This document shows, piece after piece, positions 16,746-26,509 of a stretch of DNA of 64,000 nucleotides. Each line of letters begins with the position of its first letter. Position 1 is the first letter of the stretch. The translations under genes were made by a program, and so were the position numbers. The DNA is from Calothrix sp. PCC 7716 (lineage in GTDB: Bacteria; Cyanobacteriota; Cyanobacteriia; Cyanobacteriales; Nostocaceae), in NCBI RefSeq assembly GCF_019977735.1, contig NZ_AP025018.1, positions 10,482,580 through 10,546,579 of the forward strand, read 5' to 3'. The notes under the pieces are model-generated. The model made no database searches. It was not told where the DNA came from and worked only from the letters and a program-made list of their open reading frames with translations.

Positions 16746-18436
16746 CGTTTTAAGTTTTCAACTTCTTTGAGAAGTGGAGAATCTTGTGCTTGTTGCACCC
16801 CTTGTCCATAGGTTCGTAGAGGTAATTTAACAGTAAACGTTGCTCCTTGGTTTACACCAAGACTCGCAACACTAACACTACCACCGTGCATTTCTACCAA
16901 ATGCCGCACTATTGCTAATCCTAAACCTAACCCATTATGGCTTCTCGTTGTACTACCATCAGCTTGACGAAATCTATCAAAAACGTGCGGAAGAAAATCA
17001 GCACTAATACCAATACCTGTATCACGAACTTCAATTAAAGCAGTAGGCGCCGAAGCTATAGAATCATTCTCGTTATCGAGGTACAGCTTGACTTGAATAT
17101 TACCATTGGGTGGTGTAAACTTCAGGGCGTTACCAAGCAAATTACCGACTACTTGCTGTAACCGATTAATATCACCTGTAACTATATAAGATGCTCCCTG
17201 AATATCAGTGTGTGATTGTGTTGCTAGTGCTTGTGGAAGAGGTTCAATTACACAGTCGAGGTGCAACTTTTTAGCTTCAGCTTCGACACGTACAGCATTT
17301 ACTGTTTGCAACACTAAAGACTCTAAGTTGACACTCATTAAATTGAGCTTTAGCTTACCCCGCATAATTCGCGATACATCTAAAATATCGTTAATTAGCT
17401 GGGTTTGTAAAAGAGCATTACGCTCCACAATCTCTAAACCCCGTGCAACATTTTTCTCATCAAATTTCTGACGCTGAAGCAGTTTTGCCCATCCGAGTAT
17501 AGAGTTTAAGGGTGTACGAAGTTCATGCGATAATACTGCCAGAAACTCGTCTTTCAAACGATTTGCATTTTCTGCTTCAGCACGTGCTGCTTGTGCTTTA
17601 ATCAATTCGATATGTTCAGCTTCAGCTTGTTTACGTGCGGTAATGTCTTCAACCGTACCAACATGACCCATAAGATTACCCTTATCTGAGCGCATTGGCG
17701 AACTATGAACATAAATCCAACGCTCAATTTCACTACTGGTAATAATTCTAAACTCGTCGTGATATTCTTCACCAGCACGTGATAATTTATACCAATCTTT
17801 AATTACTCGTTCGCGATCATCTGGGTGAATGGCTTGTACCCACCCTTCGCCAATCATACAAGCTTCTTCTGCGAACCCATATATTTTTTGACAACATGGA
17901 TTTGTGTAAGTGTAAAAACCGTTTATATCAGTAAGAAAAATACCTACAGGAGAACAAGCGCTTAAACCACGAAATTTTTCTTCACTTTTTTTGAGTTCTG
18001 CATTTATTGCCGCTAGTTCTGCCGCTTGTCGCTCGATTTCAGCAGTTTTTTGATACAAATCAATAAACGCGACCACTTTTGATTTTAATATTTCTGGCTG
18101 AAGAGGCTTGAATAAATAATCTACTGCACCTAACGAGTAACCCCGCTCAACCATATTATCGCTCGTGCTAAATGCAGTTAAAAAAATGATTGGTGTATAA
18201 AGCGAACGTTTACGTTGACGTATTAAAGCAGCAGTTTCAAAACCATCCATATCAGGCATTTGTACATCTAGCAAAATCACGGCAAAATCCTGATTTAGTA
18301 AGCACTTTAACGCTTGGGCGCCTGAAGTTGCTCGCACTAAATTTTGACCTAGACCTCCTAGTATGCCCTCAAGCGCCAGTAAATTTTCTGTGTGGTCATC
18401 CACTAGTAGGACGTTAACTTGGGATTTTGACGACAT
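16742..18436 (-). CDS. Hybrid two-component protein: receiver, PAS, histidine kinase
   Basis: 564 residues. The receiver domain at about 5-120 (LLVDDHTEN, phosphorylated Asp in VILLDVQMPDMDG) is at the N-terminus. A short coiled coil follows, then a PAS/PAC pair (165-280, VGIFLTDINGFYTYTNPCC), HisKA with the phospho-His in [17 protein letters not shown] (about 302-318), and HATPase_c with N-box ELLGNALKF-like text, DTGIGI and GLGLGLAI. No membrane segment, so it is cytosolic. The start MSSKSQ is preferred over an upstream in-frame start at 18460. Signal unknown. Confidence 0.88.
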   Translation of the reverse strand: MSSKSQVNVLLVDDHTENLLALEGILGGLGQNLVRATSGAQALKCLLNQDFAVILLDVQMPDMDGFETAALIRQRKRSLYTPIIFLTAFSTSDNMVERGYSLGAVDYLFKPLQPEILKSKVVAFIDLYQKTAEIERQAAELAAINAELKKSEEKFRGLSACSPVGIFLTDINGFYTYTNPCCQKIYGFAEEACMIGEGWVQAIHPDDRERVIKDWYKLSRAGEEYHDEFRIITSSEIERWIYVHSSPMRSDKGNLMGHVGTVEDITARKQAEAEHIELIKAQAARAEAENANRLKDEFLAVLSHELRTPLNSILGWAKLLQRQKFDEKNVARGLEIVERNALLQTQLINDILDVSRIMRGKLKLNLMSVNLESLVLQTVNAVRVEAEAKKLHLDCVIEPLPQALATQSHTDIQGASYIVTGDINRLQQVVGNLLGNALKFTPPNGNIQVKLYLDNENDSIASAPTALIEVRDTGIGISADFLPHVFDRFRQADGSTTRSHNGLGLGLAIVRHLVEMHGGSVSVASLGVNQGATFTVKLPLRTYGQGVQQAQDSPLLKEVENLKR

Positions 18437-19113
18437 TTTAAACTTATGGATATACGCCAATATGATAGGTTATTTTCTACGAATATGGCACTTTTGGCAT
18501 AAGTCGAACACTATCTTTAGACGCAGATTACCCGCAATATTCTATACGGCTACAATCTACTTATACATTTTGTAATATTTTATACTAAACATTTTCGTTA
18601 ATAAATCAAAAAAATTATACTTTGGATTGGATAAGATCACTCTTTAGCGCATACAGATTTTAAGTCCAGAGGTAGGTTGTTTGAATTTAGTAAGAAAGTA
18701 CTTTATGATAACGATAAAAAATAATACTGACTTATTTATACATTTTATTTATTTTATAGTACTTGAACTTTCTTTTGTAGCTTTGTTAGCGAAATTAGGC
18801 GCCGCTAGCTCACTAAGAAATTAGCTTTGTATTTAAGCTGTATCACCATGTTTACTAATATATATCAGAAGCAATCCCAGCCAAAATTCCGTAAAAACCA
18901 AAAAGTTTCTTTTATAGGTGGTATGGGTATCGAAGATATGTAATTTACAAAAATTTACAATCAGAAAGTAACAATATTGCTTGAAAGTCAATATTTGTGG
19001 TATGAAGAAAAAGTCTTTGTTTTGGCTGTTTTCTCTTTTCTGGTTATACTTTTGTCAGCCTACAATGGTAAGCTAAATGATGAAATAAAAAAGCGATATA
19101 GGATGAAGTGTTA
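18437..19113. other. Gene-free spacer upstream of hemE
   Basis: About 680 bases without a plausible gene. Very AT-rich, with one GGCGCC at 18798. It contains the divergent promoter regions of the kinase gene and hemE. No riboswitch or named motif was recognised. Confidence 0.6.
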
Positions 19114-20169
19114 ATGGGTATTTCCGCAAATACGCCTCATTTGTTAAGGGCTGCTCGTGGTGAAGTTGTAGATCGTCCTCCTGTTTGGATGATGCGACAA
19201 GCTGGACGATATATGAAAGCTTATCGCGATTTGAGAGAGAAGTATCCCTCGTTCCGCGAACGGTCGGAAATTCCCGAAGTTGCTATCGAAGTTTCTTTGC
19301 AACCCTGGAAAGCATTTCAACCCGATGGTGTAATTCTCTTTTCTGATATTGTTACCCCACTTCCTGGTTTAGGTATCGATATGGATATTGCCGAAGGAAA
19401 GGGTCCAATTATTCATGCACCAATTCGTTCACAGCAACAAGTAGATAATTTACACGCTTTAAACCCTGAAGAATCGTTACCTTTCATCAAAACGATTTTA
19501 CAGGCTTTACGCTCTGAAGTTGGTACGCAGTCTACTGTACTCGGATTCGTCGGCGCCCCGTGGACTTTGGCGGCTTATGCTGTAGAAGGTAAAGGTTCCA
19601 AAACCTACTCGGTCATCAAAAACATGGCGTTTTCTGACCCTACGATTTTACATCAACTGTTGGAAAAACTTGCTGATTCTATCGCTACTTATGTTCGCTA
19701 TCAAATTGACTGCGGCGCCCAAGTAGTGCAAATGTTTGATTCATGGGCAGGACAACTTAGTCCTCAAGACTACGAAGTGTTTGCACAACCCTACCAAAAA
19801 ATGGTTTTCGAGCGCGTTAAACAAACACATCCCGACACACCATTAATTCTCTTGGTAACAGGTAGTGCTGGTGTATTGGAACGCATGTCAACATCAGGCG
19901 CCGATATAATATCAGTAGACTGGACAGTTGACATGGCAGACGCGCGTCAACGTCTTGGTAAAACCATGAAAGTACAGGGTAATTTAGACCCAGGTGTTTT
20001 ATTTGGTTCCAAAGAATTTATTCGTGAACGTATTTACGATACAGTTCGTAAAGCAGGTAACTGGGGTCATATTCTCAACCTCGGTCACGGTGTTTTACCC
20101 GAAACACCCGAAGACAATGTAAGATTCTTCTTTGAAACCGCAAAGCAGTTAAGTTTAACAGCAGTATAA
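19114..20169 (+). CDS. hemE: Uroporphyrinogen decarboxylase
   Basis: Removes four acetate carboxyls from uroporphyrinogen III to give coproporphyrinogen III, on the shared haem/chlorophyll route. Signatures are [17 protein letters not shown] (residues 22-38), [14 protein letters not shown] (77-90) and [20 protein letters not shown] (144-163). 351 residues. An in-frame GTG at 19108 would add two residues. The ATG at 19114 matches the family start MGIS and has AGGATGAAG upstream. Transcribed alone after a long leader. Confidence 0.96.
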   Translation: MGISANTPHLLRAARGEVVDRPPVWMMRQAGRYMKAYRDLREKYPSFRERSEIPEVAIEVSLQPWKAFQPDGVILFSDIVTPLPGLGIDMDIAEGKGPIIHAPIRSQQQVDNLHALNPEESLPFIKTILQALRSEVGTQSTVLGFVGAPWTLAAYAVEGKGSKTYSVIKNMAFSDPTILHQLLEKLADSIATYVRYQIDCGAQVVQMFDSWAGQLSPQDYEVFAQPYQKMVFERVKQTHPDTPLILLVTGSAGVLERMSTSGADIISVDWTVDMADARQRLGKTMKVQGNLDPGVLFGSKEFIRERIYDTVRKAGNWGHILNLGHGVLPETPEDNVRFFFETAKQLSLTAV

Positions 20170-20186
20170 ATTGCTATATATTATGT

Positions 20187-20216
20187 CATGCTGAACGTAG
20201 TGAAGCATCTCTATAA
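20187..20216. repeat. Dispersed repeat, GTCATGCTGAACGTAGTGAAGC
   Basis: Single copy of the element found in three tandem copies at 7103-7182. It lies in the 476-bp spacer after hemE, which holds no other recognised feature. Confidence 0.75.
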
Positions 20217-20645
20217 GTTAGTAAGCTTTAAAGATTCTTCGCTACGTGACTAATGACAATTGTATTAAGATTTTAATTCGTCGAAGTATCACAAAGTGAT
20301 TCAAGTCTTGCCCAAAATCAACCAAAACGCTGGCACGCACAAGAAAGTCAGCAAAGCTTATTGCCATTACACCTAAATAACGTTTGCATAAAACATTAAA
20401 TGGCATAATTTTTGATCCATCAAAAATATTTTGTGAACCACGGTTCACATTCTTATGCGCTTGCTTGGAGGCGCCTCTGAATCAGCACTAAATCGAGTTA
20501 GACTTAACTTATGCAGAGTTTGGGGAACTTACAGGTGGGTTTTAAATCTATAATGTCATGTCGTGTGTGGTGAAACACTTGCAGTGGCTGATTCTCTGCG
20601 ATATTATTTTTACCTAAATTTAATCCGGATTTTTATTAAAATCTT

Positions 20646-21593
20646 ATGTCTAAGCGTATTTTAGTTACAGGCGCCAGTGGGTGTGTGGGTCATTATATTA
20701 GTGAGCAGTTAATTCAAGAGACTGAACACGAATTATTTTTACTCGTAAGAAATCCAGATAAATTAAAAATTAATACTAATGTTCGTAGTAATATCACTGT
20801 GCTGCAAGGTGATATGCAGGAGATAGAGAAGTTTGCTGATTTATTAAAAACTATTGATGTGGCTGTTTTGACGGCAACAGCTTGGGGTGGTGATATTACG
20901 TTTGATGTGAATGTCACGAAAACGCTGGAGCTAATGAATATGTTAGACCCAGAACGCTGCGAACAAGTTATATACTTTTCGACTGCGAGTGTTTTAGGTA
21001 ATGATGGGGAACCACTTAAGGAAGCAGGTGAGATAGGAACTGACTATGTTCGTTCCAAGTACGACTGTTTAATGAAAAAGTCACAGTTGAAGATTGCACC
21101 GAAAGTTACAACTGTTTTTCCCACGTTTGTTTTTGGTGGAGATGCTAACAAACCTTACTCGCACATTACAACAGGTCTTCCTGAAGTAGCCAAATATATA
21201 GATATCATCCGATTTTTAAAGGCAGATGGTAGCTTTCACTTCATCCACGGTCAGGATATTGCCACTGTTGTTAAACATCTTGTCAATAATCCTCCTAGTG
21301 CAGGTCAAGAGCGGTCGTTAGTTTTAGGACAAACTCGAATTACCGCAAACCAAGTTATAGAACAAGTTTGTGCTTACCTAGGTAAAAAAATCTTGTTCCG
21401 TATCCCGCTTTCATTCGGTTTAGCGAATGTAATTATTGTACTGTTCCGTATTCAAATGGCAGCATGGGACAGATTTTGTATGAAATATCGTCATTTTACG
21501 TACAAAAATGCTGTGAGTCCGAAAAGCTTTGGTTTAAGCAACTACTGTGAAACGATGAGCGATGTTTTAAGACTTAGCGGTGTCAAAAGGTAG
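20646..21593 (+). CDS. NAD(P)-dependent epimerase/dehydratase-type SDR
   Basis: 315 residues. The Rossmann motif GASGCVG is at 8-14, and acidic DMQEIEKFADLL follows the second strand. The active site reads YFSTASVLG (about 116-124), with Y-x-x-x-K as YVRSKYDCL (138-146), so the extended SDR triad Ser-Tyr-Lys is present. The C-terminal part is hydrophobic (RIPLSFGLANVIIVLFRI). Substrate unknown. It lies 210 bases upstream of the radical SAM gene in the same direction, separated by a dispersed repeat. Confidence 0.8.
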   Translation: MSKRILVTGASGCVGHYISEQLIQETEHELFLLVRNPDKLKINTNVRSNITVLQGDMQEIEKFADLLKTIDVAVLTATAWGGDITFDVNVTKTLELMNMLDPERCEQVIYFSTASVLGNDGEPLKEAGEIGTDYVRSKYDCLMKKSQLKIAPKVTTVFPTFVFGGDANKPYSHITTGLPEVAKYIDIIRFLKADGSFHFIHGQDIATVVKHLVNNPPSAGQERSLVLGQTRITANQVIEQVCAYLGKKILFRIPLSFGLANVIIVLFRIQMAAWDRFCMKYRHFTYKNAVSPKSFGLSNYCETMSDVLRLSGVKR

Positions 21594-21655
21594 AGTTTGC
21601 ACGTAAGGTATAACAGAGTAGCAAAAAAAAATAAGTAATAATGCTAAGGTACAGA

Positions 21656-21720
21656 GAAACCGGGTTTATGTCCCAAAATTTTGATTTCTAAGTGGATATC
21701 GATAAATAAACCCGGTTTCT
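21656..21720. repeat. Dispersed inverted repeat, GAAACCGGGTTTA family
   Basis: GAAACCGGGTTTA and TAAACCCGGTTTC arms about 40 bases apart. Same family as 2238-2302. Confidence 0.85.
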
Positions 21721-21803
21721 GAAACATATTTACATAAAACTCATCTATATATTAAGTGAGTTTACATTGATTTATAAAAATGATGCGGTAGGAGTAGAAA
21801 TTT

Positions 21804-23393
21804 ATGCGTGTATTGCTTGTCTATCCGGTGTTTCCTAAAACATTTTGGTCATACGAAAAAATCTTAGATTTAGTTAACCGCAAAGTTCTACTGCCTCCGT
21901 TGGGTTTAGTAACTGTCGCTGCAATATTACCCCAAGAATGGGAGTTTAAATTAGTTGACCGTAATATACGTGCTGTTACTGAGGCAGAGTGGGAGTGGGC
22001 AGATATGGTAATCCTGTCTGCGATGATTGTTCAGAAGCAAGATTTACTTGACCAAATTAAAGAAGCAAAGCAACGTGGTAAGTTAGTTGCTGTTGGTGGT
22101 CCTTATCCTACCTCAGTTCCGCACGAAGTCCAAAATGTTGGCACCGACTTCCTGATTTTAGACGAAGGTGAGATTACTCTACCGATGTTTGTCGAAGCTG
22201 TAAATAAAGGTGAAAAGTCAGGAATTTTTAGAGCAAACGAAAAACCTGATGTAACTAGTACCCCTGTACCTCGCTTTGACTTGTTAGAGTTTGATGCTTA
22301 CGACTCAATGTCAGTTCAGTTTTCGCGTGGTTGTCCGTTTCAGTGCGAGTTTTGCGACATTATTGTTCTCTACGGTCGTAAACCCCGGACTAAAACTCCA
22401 GAACAGTTACTTGCAGAGCTTGACCGTCTTTATGAGTTGGGTTGGCGCCGTAGCGTTTTCATGGTAGATGATAACTTTATTGGCAACAAGCGGAATGTAA
22501 AGTTGTTGCTTAAAGAGTTAAAAACCTGGATGGCTGAACATCAATATCCTTTTAGTTTTGATACAGAAGCTTCTATTGACCTTGCTCAAGACGAAGAATT
22601 GATGGAATTGATGGTTGAGTCTGGGTTCAAAGCTGTATTTTTGGGTATTGAAACACCTGACGAAGACAGTTTGCAGATGACCAAGAAGTTTCAAAATACC
22701 CGTAGTTCTTTAACGGATGCAGTTGAAACCATTATAAGAACTGGTTTGCGCCCAATGGCTGGGTTTATTATTGGGTTCGATGGTGAAAAAAGTGGTGCCG
22801 GTTCACGTATTGTTAGGTTTGCTGAACAAGCTGCCATTCCTTCGACAACTTTTGCAATGTTACAAGCGTTACCTAATACTGCTTTATGGCATCGTTTAAG
22901 TAGAGAAGGGCGCCTGCGAGAAAACGCAGACGGAAACATTAATCAAACTACATTAATGAACTTTATTGCCACTCGTCCATTAGAAGAAATAGCCCGTGAA
23001 TATGTTGAAGCGTTTTGTGCTTTATATGACCCAGTAGCATATTTAGACAGAACTTATCGCTGTTTCATGATGATGGGTGGGCCAAGTTGGACGGCGCCTG
23101 CGAAAATGCCAGAATTGATTGTAGTTAAAGCTTTCTTAACTATAATTTGGCGCCAGGGAATTAAGCGAGAAACTCGCTGGAAGTTCTGGCATCACTTATT
23201 TAGCATTTTGAAGCATAATCCAAAAGTGTTCGACCATTATTTAGCAACTTGCGCGCACAACGAACATTTCCTAGAATACCGTCAAATTGTTCGCGACCAA
23301 ATTGAGGCACAACTAGCTGAGTACTTAGCACAAGGCGCCGAAAAGCCTTATGTACCAGTTGTGAAAGCTGAAAAAGCTGAAGCCATAGCTTAA
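21804..23393 (+). CDS. B12-binding-domain radical SAM protein with DUF4070
   Basis: 529 residues. The N-terminal cobalamin-binding Rossmann domain (about 1-160) lacks the classic DxHxxG. The radical SAM core from about 165 has cluster cysteines in RGCPFQCEFCDII (CxxxCxxC, about 175-187), and the C-terminal DUF4070 covers about 370-500. This architecture is shared with HpnP, the hopanoid C-2 methylase, and with several uncharacterised cyanobacterial paralogues. Sequence alone does not separate them, and no hopanoid gene is nearby. The tail is rich in Ala, Glu and Lys. Confidence 0.82.
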   Translation: MRVLLVYPVFPKTFWSYEKILDLVNRKVLLPPLGLVTVAAILPQEWEFKLVDRNIRAVTEAEWEWADMVILSAMIVQKQDLLDQIKEAKQRGKLVAVGGPYPTSVPHEVQNVGTDFLILDEGEITLPMFVEAVNKGEKSGIFRANEKPDVTSTPVPRFDLLEFDAYDSMSVQFSRGCPFQCEFCDIIVLYGRKPRTKTPEQLLAELDRLYELGWRRSVFMVDDNFIGNKRNVKLLLKELKTWMAEHQYPFSFDTEASIDLAQDEELMELMVESGFKAVFLGIETPDEDSLQMTKKFQNTRSSLTDAVETIIRTGLRPMAGFIIGFDGEKSGAGSRIVRFAEQAAIPSTTFAMLQALPNTALWHRLSREGRLRENADGNINQTTLMNFIATRPLEEIAREYVEAFCALYDPVAYLDRTYRCFMMMGGPSWTAPAKMPELIVVKAFLTIIWRQGIKRETRWKFWHHLFSILKHNPKVFDHYLATCAHNEHFLEYRQIVRDQIEAQLAEYLAQGAEKPYVPVVKAEKAEAIA

Positions 23394-23394
23394 A

Positions 23395-23468
23395 AGTGCT
23401 GAGTTGAAAGTGCTGAGTGCTGAGTATAAAATGGTAACTCAGCACTCAGCACTCAGTACTCAGCACTT
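23395..23468. repeat. Dispersed hairpin repeat, AGTGCTGAGTGCTGAGT family
   Basis: Tandem AGTGCTGAGT units face ACTCAGCACT units across a short spacer, giving a long hairpin directly after the radical SAM gene. Other members are at 38177-38208, 41122-41178, 53066-53090 and 53164-53212. Confidence 0.9.
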
Positions 23469-23581
23469 TACACTCTTTTCGTAACAGTTCATTGCGAAGC
23501 CGATGTTGAAATGAAACAATATGATAAGTTTGGCAAATGTTAATCAATATTCGGCACGATTAATTAATCAAGGAGAACACA

Positions 23582-23785
23582 GTGGCAACGGAATCAAATT
23601 TCAGAAGGGGCAAAGACGCGGTAAATGAGGAGTTCAGCGAATATGTTGCTCATTTACAGTTTCATATGACACTACAAGCTCGTAATCTGGTTCCTACTCT
23701 TAAGCAAAGCTTAGATGACAGTCGAGAGCTTTTGCTGCATCAAACACAAGCTAATTTTGAGAAGCAAATTTCTCGTCAAGCATAG
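23582..23785 (+). CDS. Small conserved hypothetical protein
   Basis: 67 residues, hydrophilic and mostly helical (EYVAHLQFHMTLQARNLVPTLKQSL). Starts with GTG at 23582, supported by a strong ribosome site AAGGAG nine bases upstream. No membrane segment or known motif. A short T-rich hairpin region follows at about 23830-23880. Product unknown. Confidence 0.6.
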   Translation: MATESNFRRGKDAVNEEFSEYVAHLQFHMTLQARNLVPTLKQSLDDSRELLLHQTQANFEKQISRQA

Positions 23786-23999
23786 CAAGGCTTATACAAT
23801 TTTTAACAAAACTTAAAATATATTTAAAGCAGACCTAGTTTCTTTAGGGTAAATTTATTCTAGCTGGGTTTGCTTTTTGGCGTTTAGCTTTAAATAAATA
23901 CCTCTTATGATTTGGCGCCAAAACGTCAAAAGCCGTTAAAATTGATGTCAATAGATATAGATTCTCAACACCATTACCTATGGCTGTGTAGCGGCTCGA

Positions 24000-25256
24000 A
24001 TGAAAATGACTTCTTTATTACCCCAAAATCTAAGTGTTGTTATCCGACCAGTACAGTATCGTGACTTGGACGGTATTGAACGCTTGACTCACGAGTCATT
24101 CTCTGCCCTAACACCACAGGGAGAAAGTGACGGCGCCAAGCAAGTACAATGGTTACGTCGTTGGTATGGGTTGCTGAAATGTTTAAGTTGGTTTCCTAAC
24201 CCTTTAAGATACCGTCTGTGTGCTTACGTTATAGAGACTGGACGAACATTATTAGGCATGGTTCAAGTGTCACCATTTAACCGGACACGAAGTACTTGGC
24301 GCGTAGACCGTGTACTGCTAGAACGTGGTAATGATAGATTAAGCATTGGCTCACAGCTTTTACGTCATTGTTTCGAGTCAATATTGGAAGCGCGTACCTG
24401 GATACTAGAAGTTAATGTAAACGACGCAGACGCATTAGCACTTTACCGTCGCAACGGATTCCAACGTCTTGCGGAAATTACGTATTGGGAATTAAAACCA
24501 GAATTATTATCAAGCTTGGCTTTGGCAGAACCAGACTTGCCAAATTTACTTCCTGTCAGTAATGCTGATGCCCAATTGTTGTATCAATTAGATACAGCAT
24601 CAATGCCACCTTTGGTGCGACAAGTATTTGACCGTCAAACTTGTGACTTTAAAACAGGTTTATTTGAAGGGTTGACGGATGCTTTGAAACAGTGGCTCAA
24701 TAAAAGCGAAGTTGTTAGTGGGTATGTTTTTGAACCTTCTCGCAAAGCAGCGATAGGTTACTTTCAAATAACTGTAGACAGAAAAGGAAATTCACCACAC
24801 GTTGCAACACTAACGGTACATCCTGCTTATACTTGGCTATATCCAGAGCTACTTTCTCAGTTAGCACGCATAGCTCAAGATTTTCCTAAGCAAGCTTTAC
24901 GTATAGCTTCAGCCGATTATTTACCAGAAGGAGAGGAATATCTAGAGCGAATTGGAGCAAGCCGAACTGAGCATACATTAATTATGTCCCGGTCAGTGTG
25001 GCATAAAGTGCGCGAATCGAAGTTTGTTTCGCTCGAAGGTATTCAACTGCCTGAAGTATTACAAGGTTTACAACCTGCACGTAAACCAATACCTGGTGGA
25101 ATGTCTTGGACTCAACAAGGTAAACCGTCAGTTCCGGACAGGATTGTCAAAAATAATACTGTTAAAGATTCGGTTGCATTTTCCTATAATCACGGTAGCG
25201 TAGAAGCATCGAATGATTTTGAAGGCGATGCCGACCAGGAGCAGTTGCGTGGTTAA
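24000..25256 (+). CDS. GNAT-family N-acetyltransferase
   Basis: 418 residues. The N-terminal GNAT domain (about 10-165) shows IRPVQYRDLDGIERL, the core RLSIGSQLLRHCFESILE (with the expected RxxGxG/A loop changed to RLSIGSQ), and VNVNDADALALYRRNGFQRL, typical of motif B. The rest, including a possible second degenerate GNAT fold at about 220-330, is conserved-looking but unassigned. Its last codons overlap ruvX, so the pair is probably cotranscribed. Confidence 0.78.
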   Translation: MKMTSLLPQNLSVVIRPVQYRDLDGIERLTHESFSALTPQGESDGAKQVQWLRRWYGLLKCLSWFPNPLRYRLCAYVIETGRTLLGMVQVSPFNRTRSTWRVDRVLLERGNDRLSIGSQLLRHCFESILEARTWILEVNVNDADALALYRRNGFQRLAEITYWELKPELLSSLALAEPDLPNLLPVSNADAQLLYQLDTASMPPLVRQVFDRQTCDFKTGLFEGLTDALKQWLNKSEVVSGYVFEPSRKAAIGYFQITVDRKGNSPHVATLTVHPAYTWLYPELLSQLARIAQDFPKQALRIASADYLPEGEEYLERIGASRTEHTLIMSRSVWHKVRESKFVSLEGIQLPEVLQGLQPARKPIPGGMSWTQQGKPSVPDRIVKNNTVKDSVAFSYNHGSVEASNDFEGDADQEQLRG

Positions 25257-25758
25257 TCAGCAGTTAAAGGAAGACAATGAAGTTTCTTTAGTGTCTTCCT
25301 CATCTCAATCTAAATACGTTCTCGCTTTAGCATTAGATGTAGGAAGCAAGCGAATTGGTGTTGCTGGTTGCGACAAAACAGGACTTATCGCAACTGGCAT
25401 CACTACTATTGAGCGCACTGCTTTCTCGAAGGATATCGAGCAATTACGCCAATTAGTTATTGAGCGCGAAATAAATGTATTAGTTGTGGGTTTACCATAT
25501 AACATGGATGGAACTCTAGGGTTTCAAGCAAAACACGTTCAGAAATTTGCCAAACGTGTTAGCAAAGTATTAAACCTGCCAGTGGAATATGTTGATGAGC
25601 GTTTAACGTCGTTTCAAGCTGAACAAATGATTTTAGCTGAAAATCGTTCTCCATCTCGTAATAAAGGTTTAATCGACCGAAAAGCGGCAGCATTAATTTT
25701 GCAACAATGGCTTGATGCAAGAAGGAATTTTGAAACACGACCAATTCCAAATGCATGA
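25249..25758 (+). CDS. ruvX: YqgF/RuvX family putative Holliday junction resolvase
   Basis: RNase H-fold nuclease implicated in pre-16S rRNA processing and junction resolution. Signatures are LALDVGSKRIGVA (catalytic Asp), VVGLPYNMDGT, VEYVDERLTSFQAE (Glu and Asp region), and a C-terminal DRKAAALILQQWLD with the last Asp. GTG at 25249 is preferred because AGGAG lies nine bases upstream; a longer in-frame start exists at 25213. It overlaps the GNAT gene by eight bases. First in a run with DUF3727, mltG and yqeG-like genes, an order seen in many cyanobacteria. Confidence 0.88.
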   Translation: MVNQQLKEDNEVSLVSSSSQSKYVLALALDVGSKRIGVAGCDKTGLIATGITTIERTAFSKDIEQLRQLVIEREINVLVVGLPYNMDGTLGFQAKHVQKFAKRVSKVLNLPVEYVDERLTSFQAEQMILAENRSPSRNKGLIDRKAAALILQQWLDARRNFETRPIPNA

Positions 25759-25871
25759 TATCCTGAAGTTTGGTAGCCAGTTCGACTCAATTTAATTTAC
25801 ATTACCTGTTTAAGAAATAATTAAGCAGTTTTTGCAGTTGCTGGTAGTTAATATATTTGCATATATCGGCT

Positions 25872-26444
25872 ATGTATTCCTCACAATTTCCTGAAGACAA
25901 TGATAAAGCTCAAGCTGGTTCCATCACCTTGACGGATGAGCAAGGACGCACGCTTGAATGTTATGTCGAGCATTCACTTTCGGTGGAAGGGCAAGAATAT
26001 GTTTTACTTCTTCCTGTAGATGCCCCCGTAGAAATCTTTGCTTGGCAAGGTGACGATGAGGAAGAAGAAGCAATTCTAGTAGAAGATGATGCCGCAATTG
26101 ATGAGTTATTTGCCAACGCTCAAGCTGTGTTGTCAGAACACAATTTAGCGCTCAAAAATACAGCTTATGCCCTAACTGTAGCAGGTGAATTACCGCCTGT
26201 TGAAGATTCCGAACTTTTTACTCTCGAAATTGAAGACGAAGACGCGGATTTAGAACCTGAGCAATTACAATTGCTTGCGACCTTTTACCAAGATGAGCAA
26301 GAATACGCAATATACACTCCCCTTGACCCGCTTTTGTTTTTCGCACGATTAACAAAATCTGGTCAACCTGAGCTATTATCTCCTGAAGAATTTCGTAAAG
26401 TTCAACCGCTTTTGGAAGAACAGTTGTTTAACGAAGTTGAGTAA
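25872..26444 (+). CDS. DUF3727 domain protein
   Basis: 190 residues, strongly acidic (DDEEEEAILVEDDAAIDELF; LEIEDEDADLEPEQ). It has two copies of a DUF1292/DUF3727-like beta pattern: SITLTDEQGRTLECYVEHSLSVEGQEYVLLLPVD near the N-terminus and LLATFYQDEQEYAIYTPLDP near 150. Found in cyanobacteria and plastid-bearing plants; function not established. The ATG at 25872 (MYSSQF) is preferred to an in-frame TTG at 25857. It lies between ruvX and mltG. Confidence 0.82.
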   Translation: MYSSQFPEDNDKAQAGSITLTDEQGRTLECYVEHSLSVEGQEYVLLLPVDAPVEIFAWQGDDEEEEAILVEDDAAIDELFANAQAVLSEHNLALKNTAYALTVAGELPPVEDSELFTLEIEDEDADLEPEQLQLLATFYQDEQEYAIYTPLDPLLFFARLTKSGQPELLSPEEFRKVQPLLEEQLFNEVE

Positions 26445-26509
26445 AATACTCAAGAAAGGCGCCCTTGAGTAGAAACGGGTTTCTTTTGGTCAAATATCAA
26501 CTGTGAATA

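Noticed and set aside
20242-20448. Minus-strand open frame of 68 codons after hemE
   Set aside because: No recognised domain, weak start context; treated as spacer.
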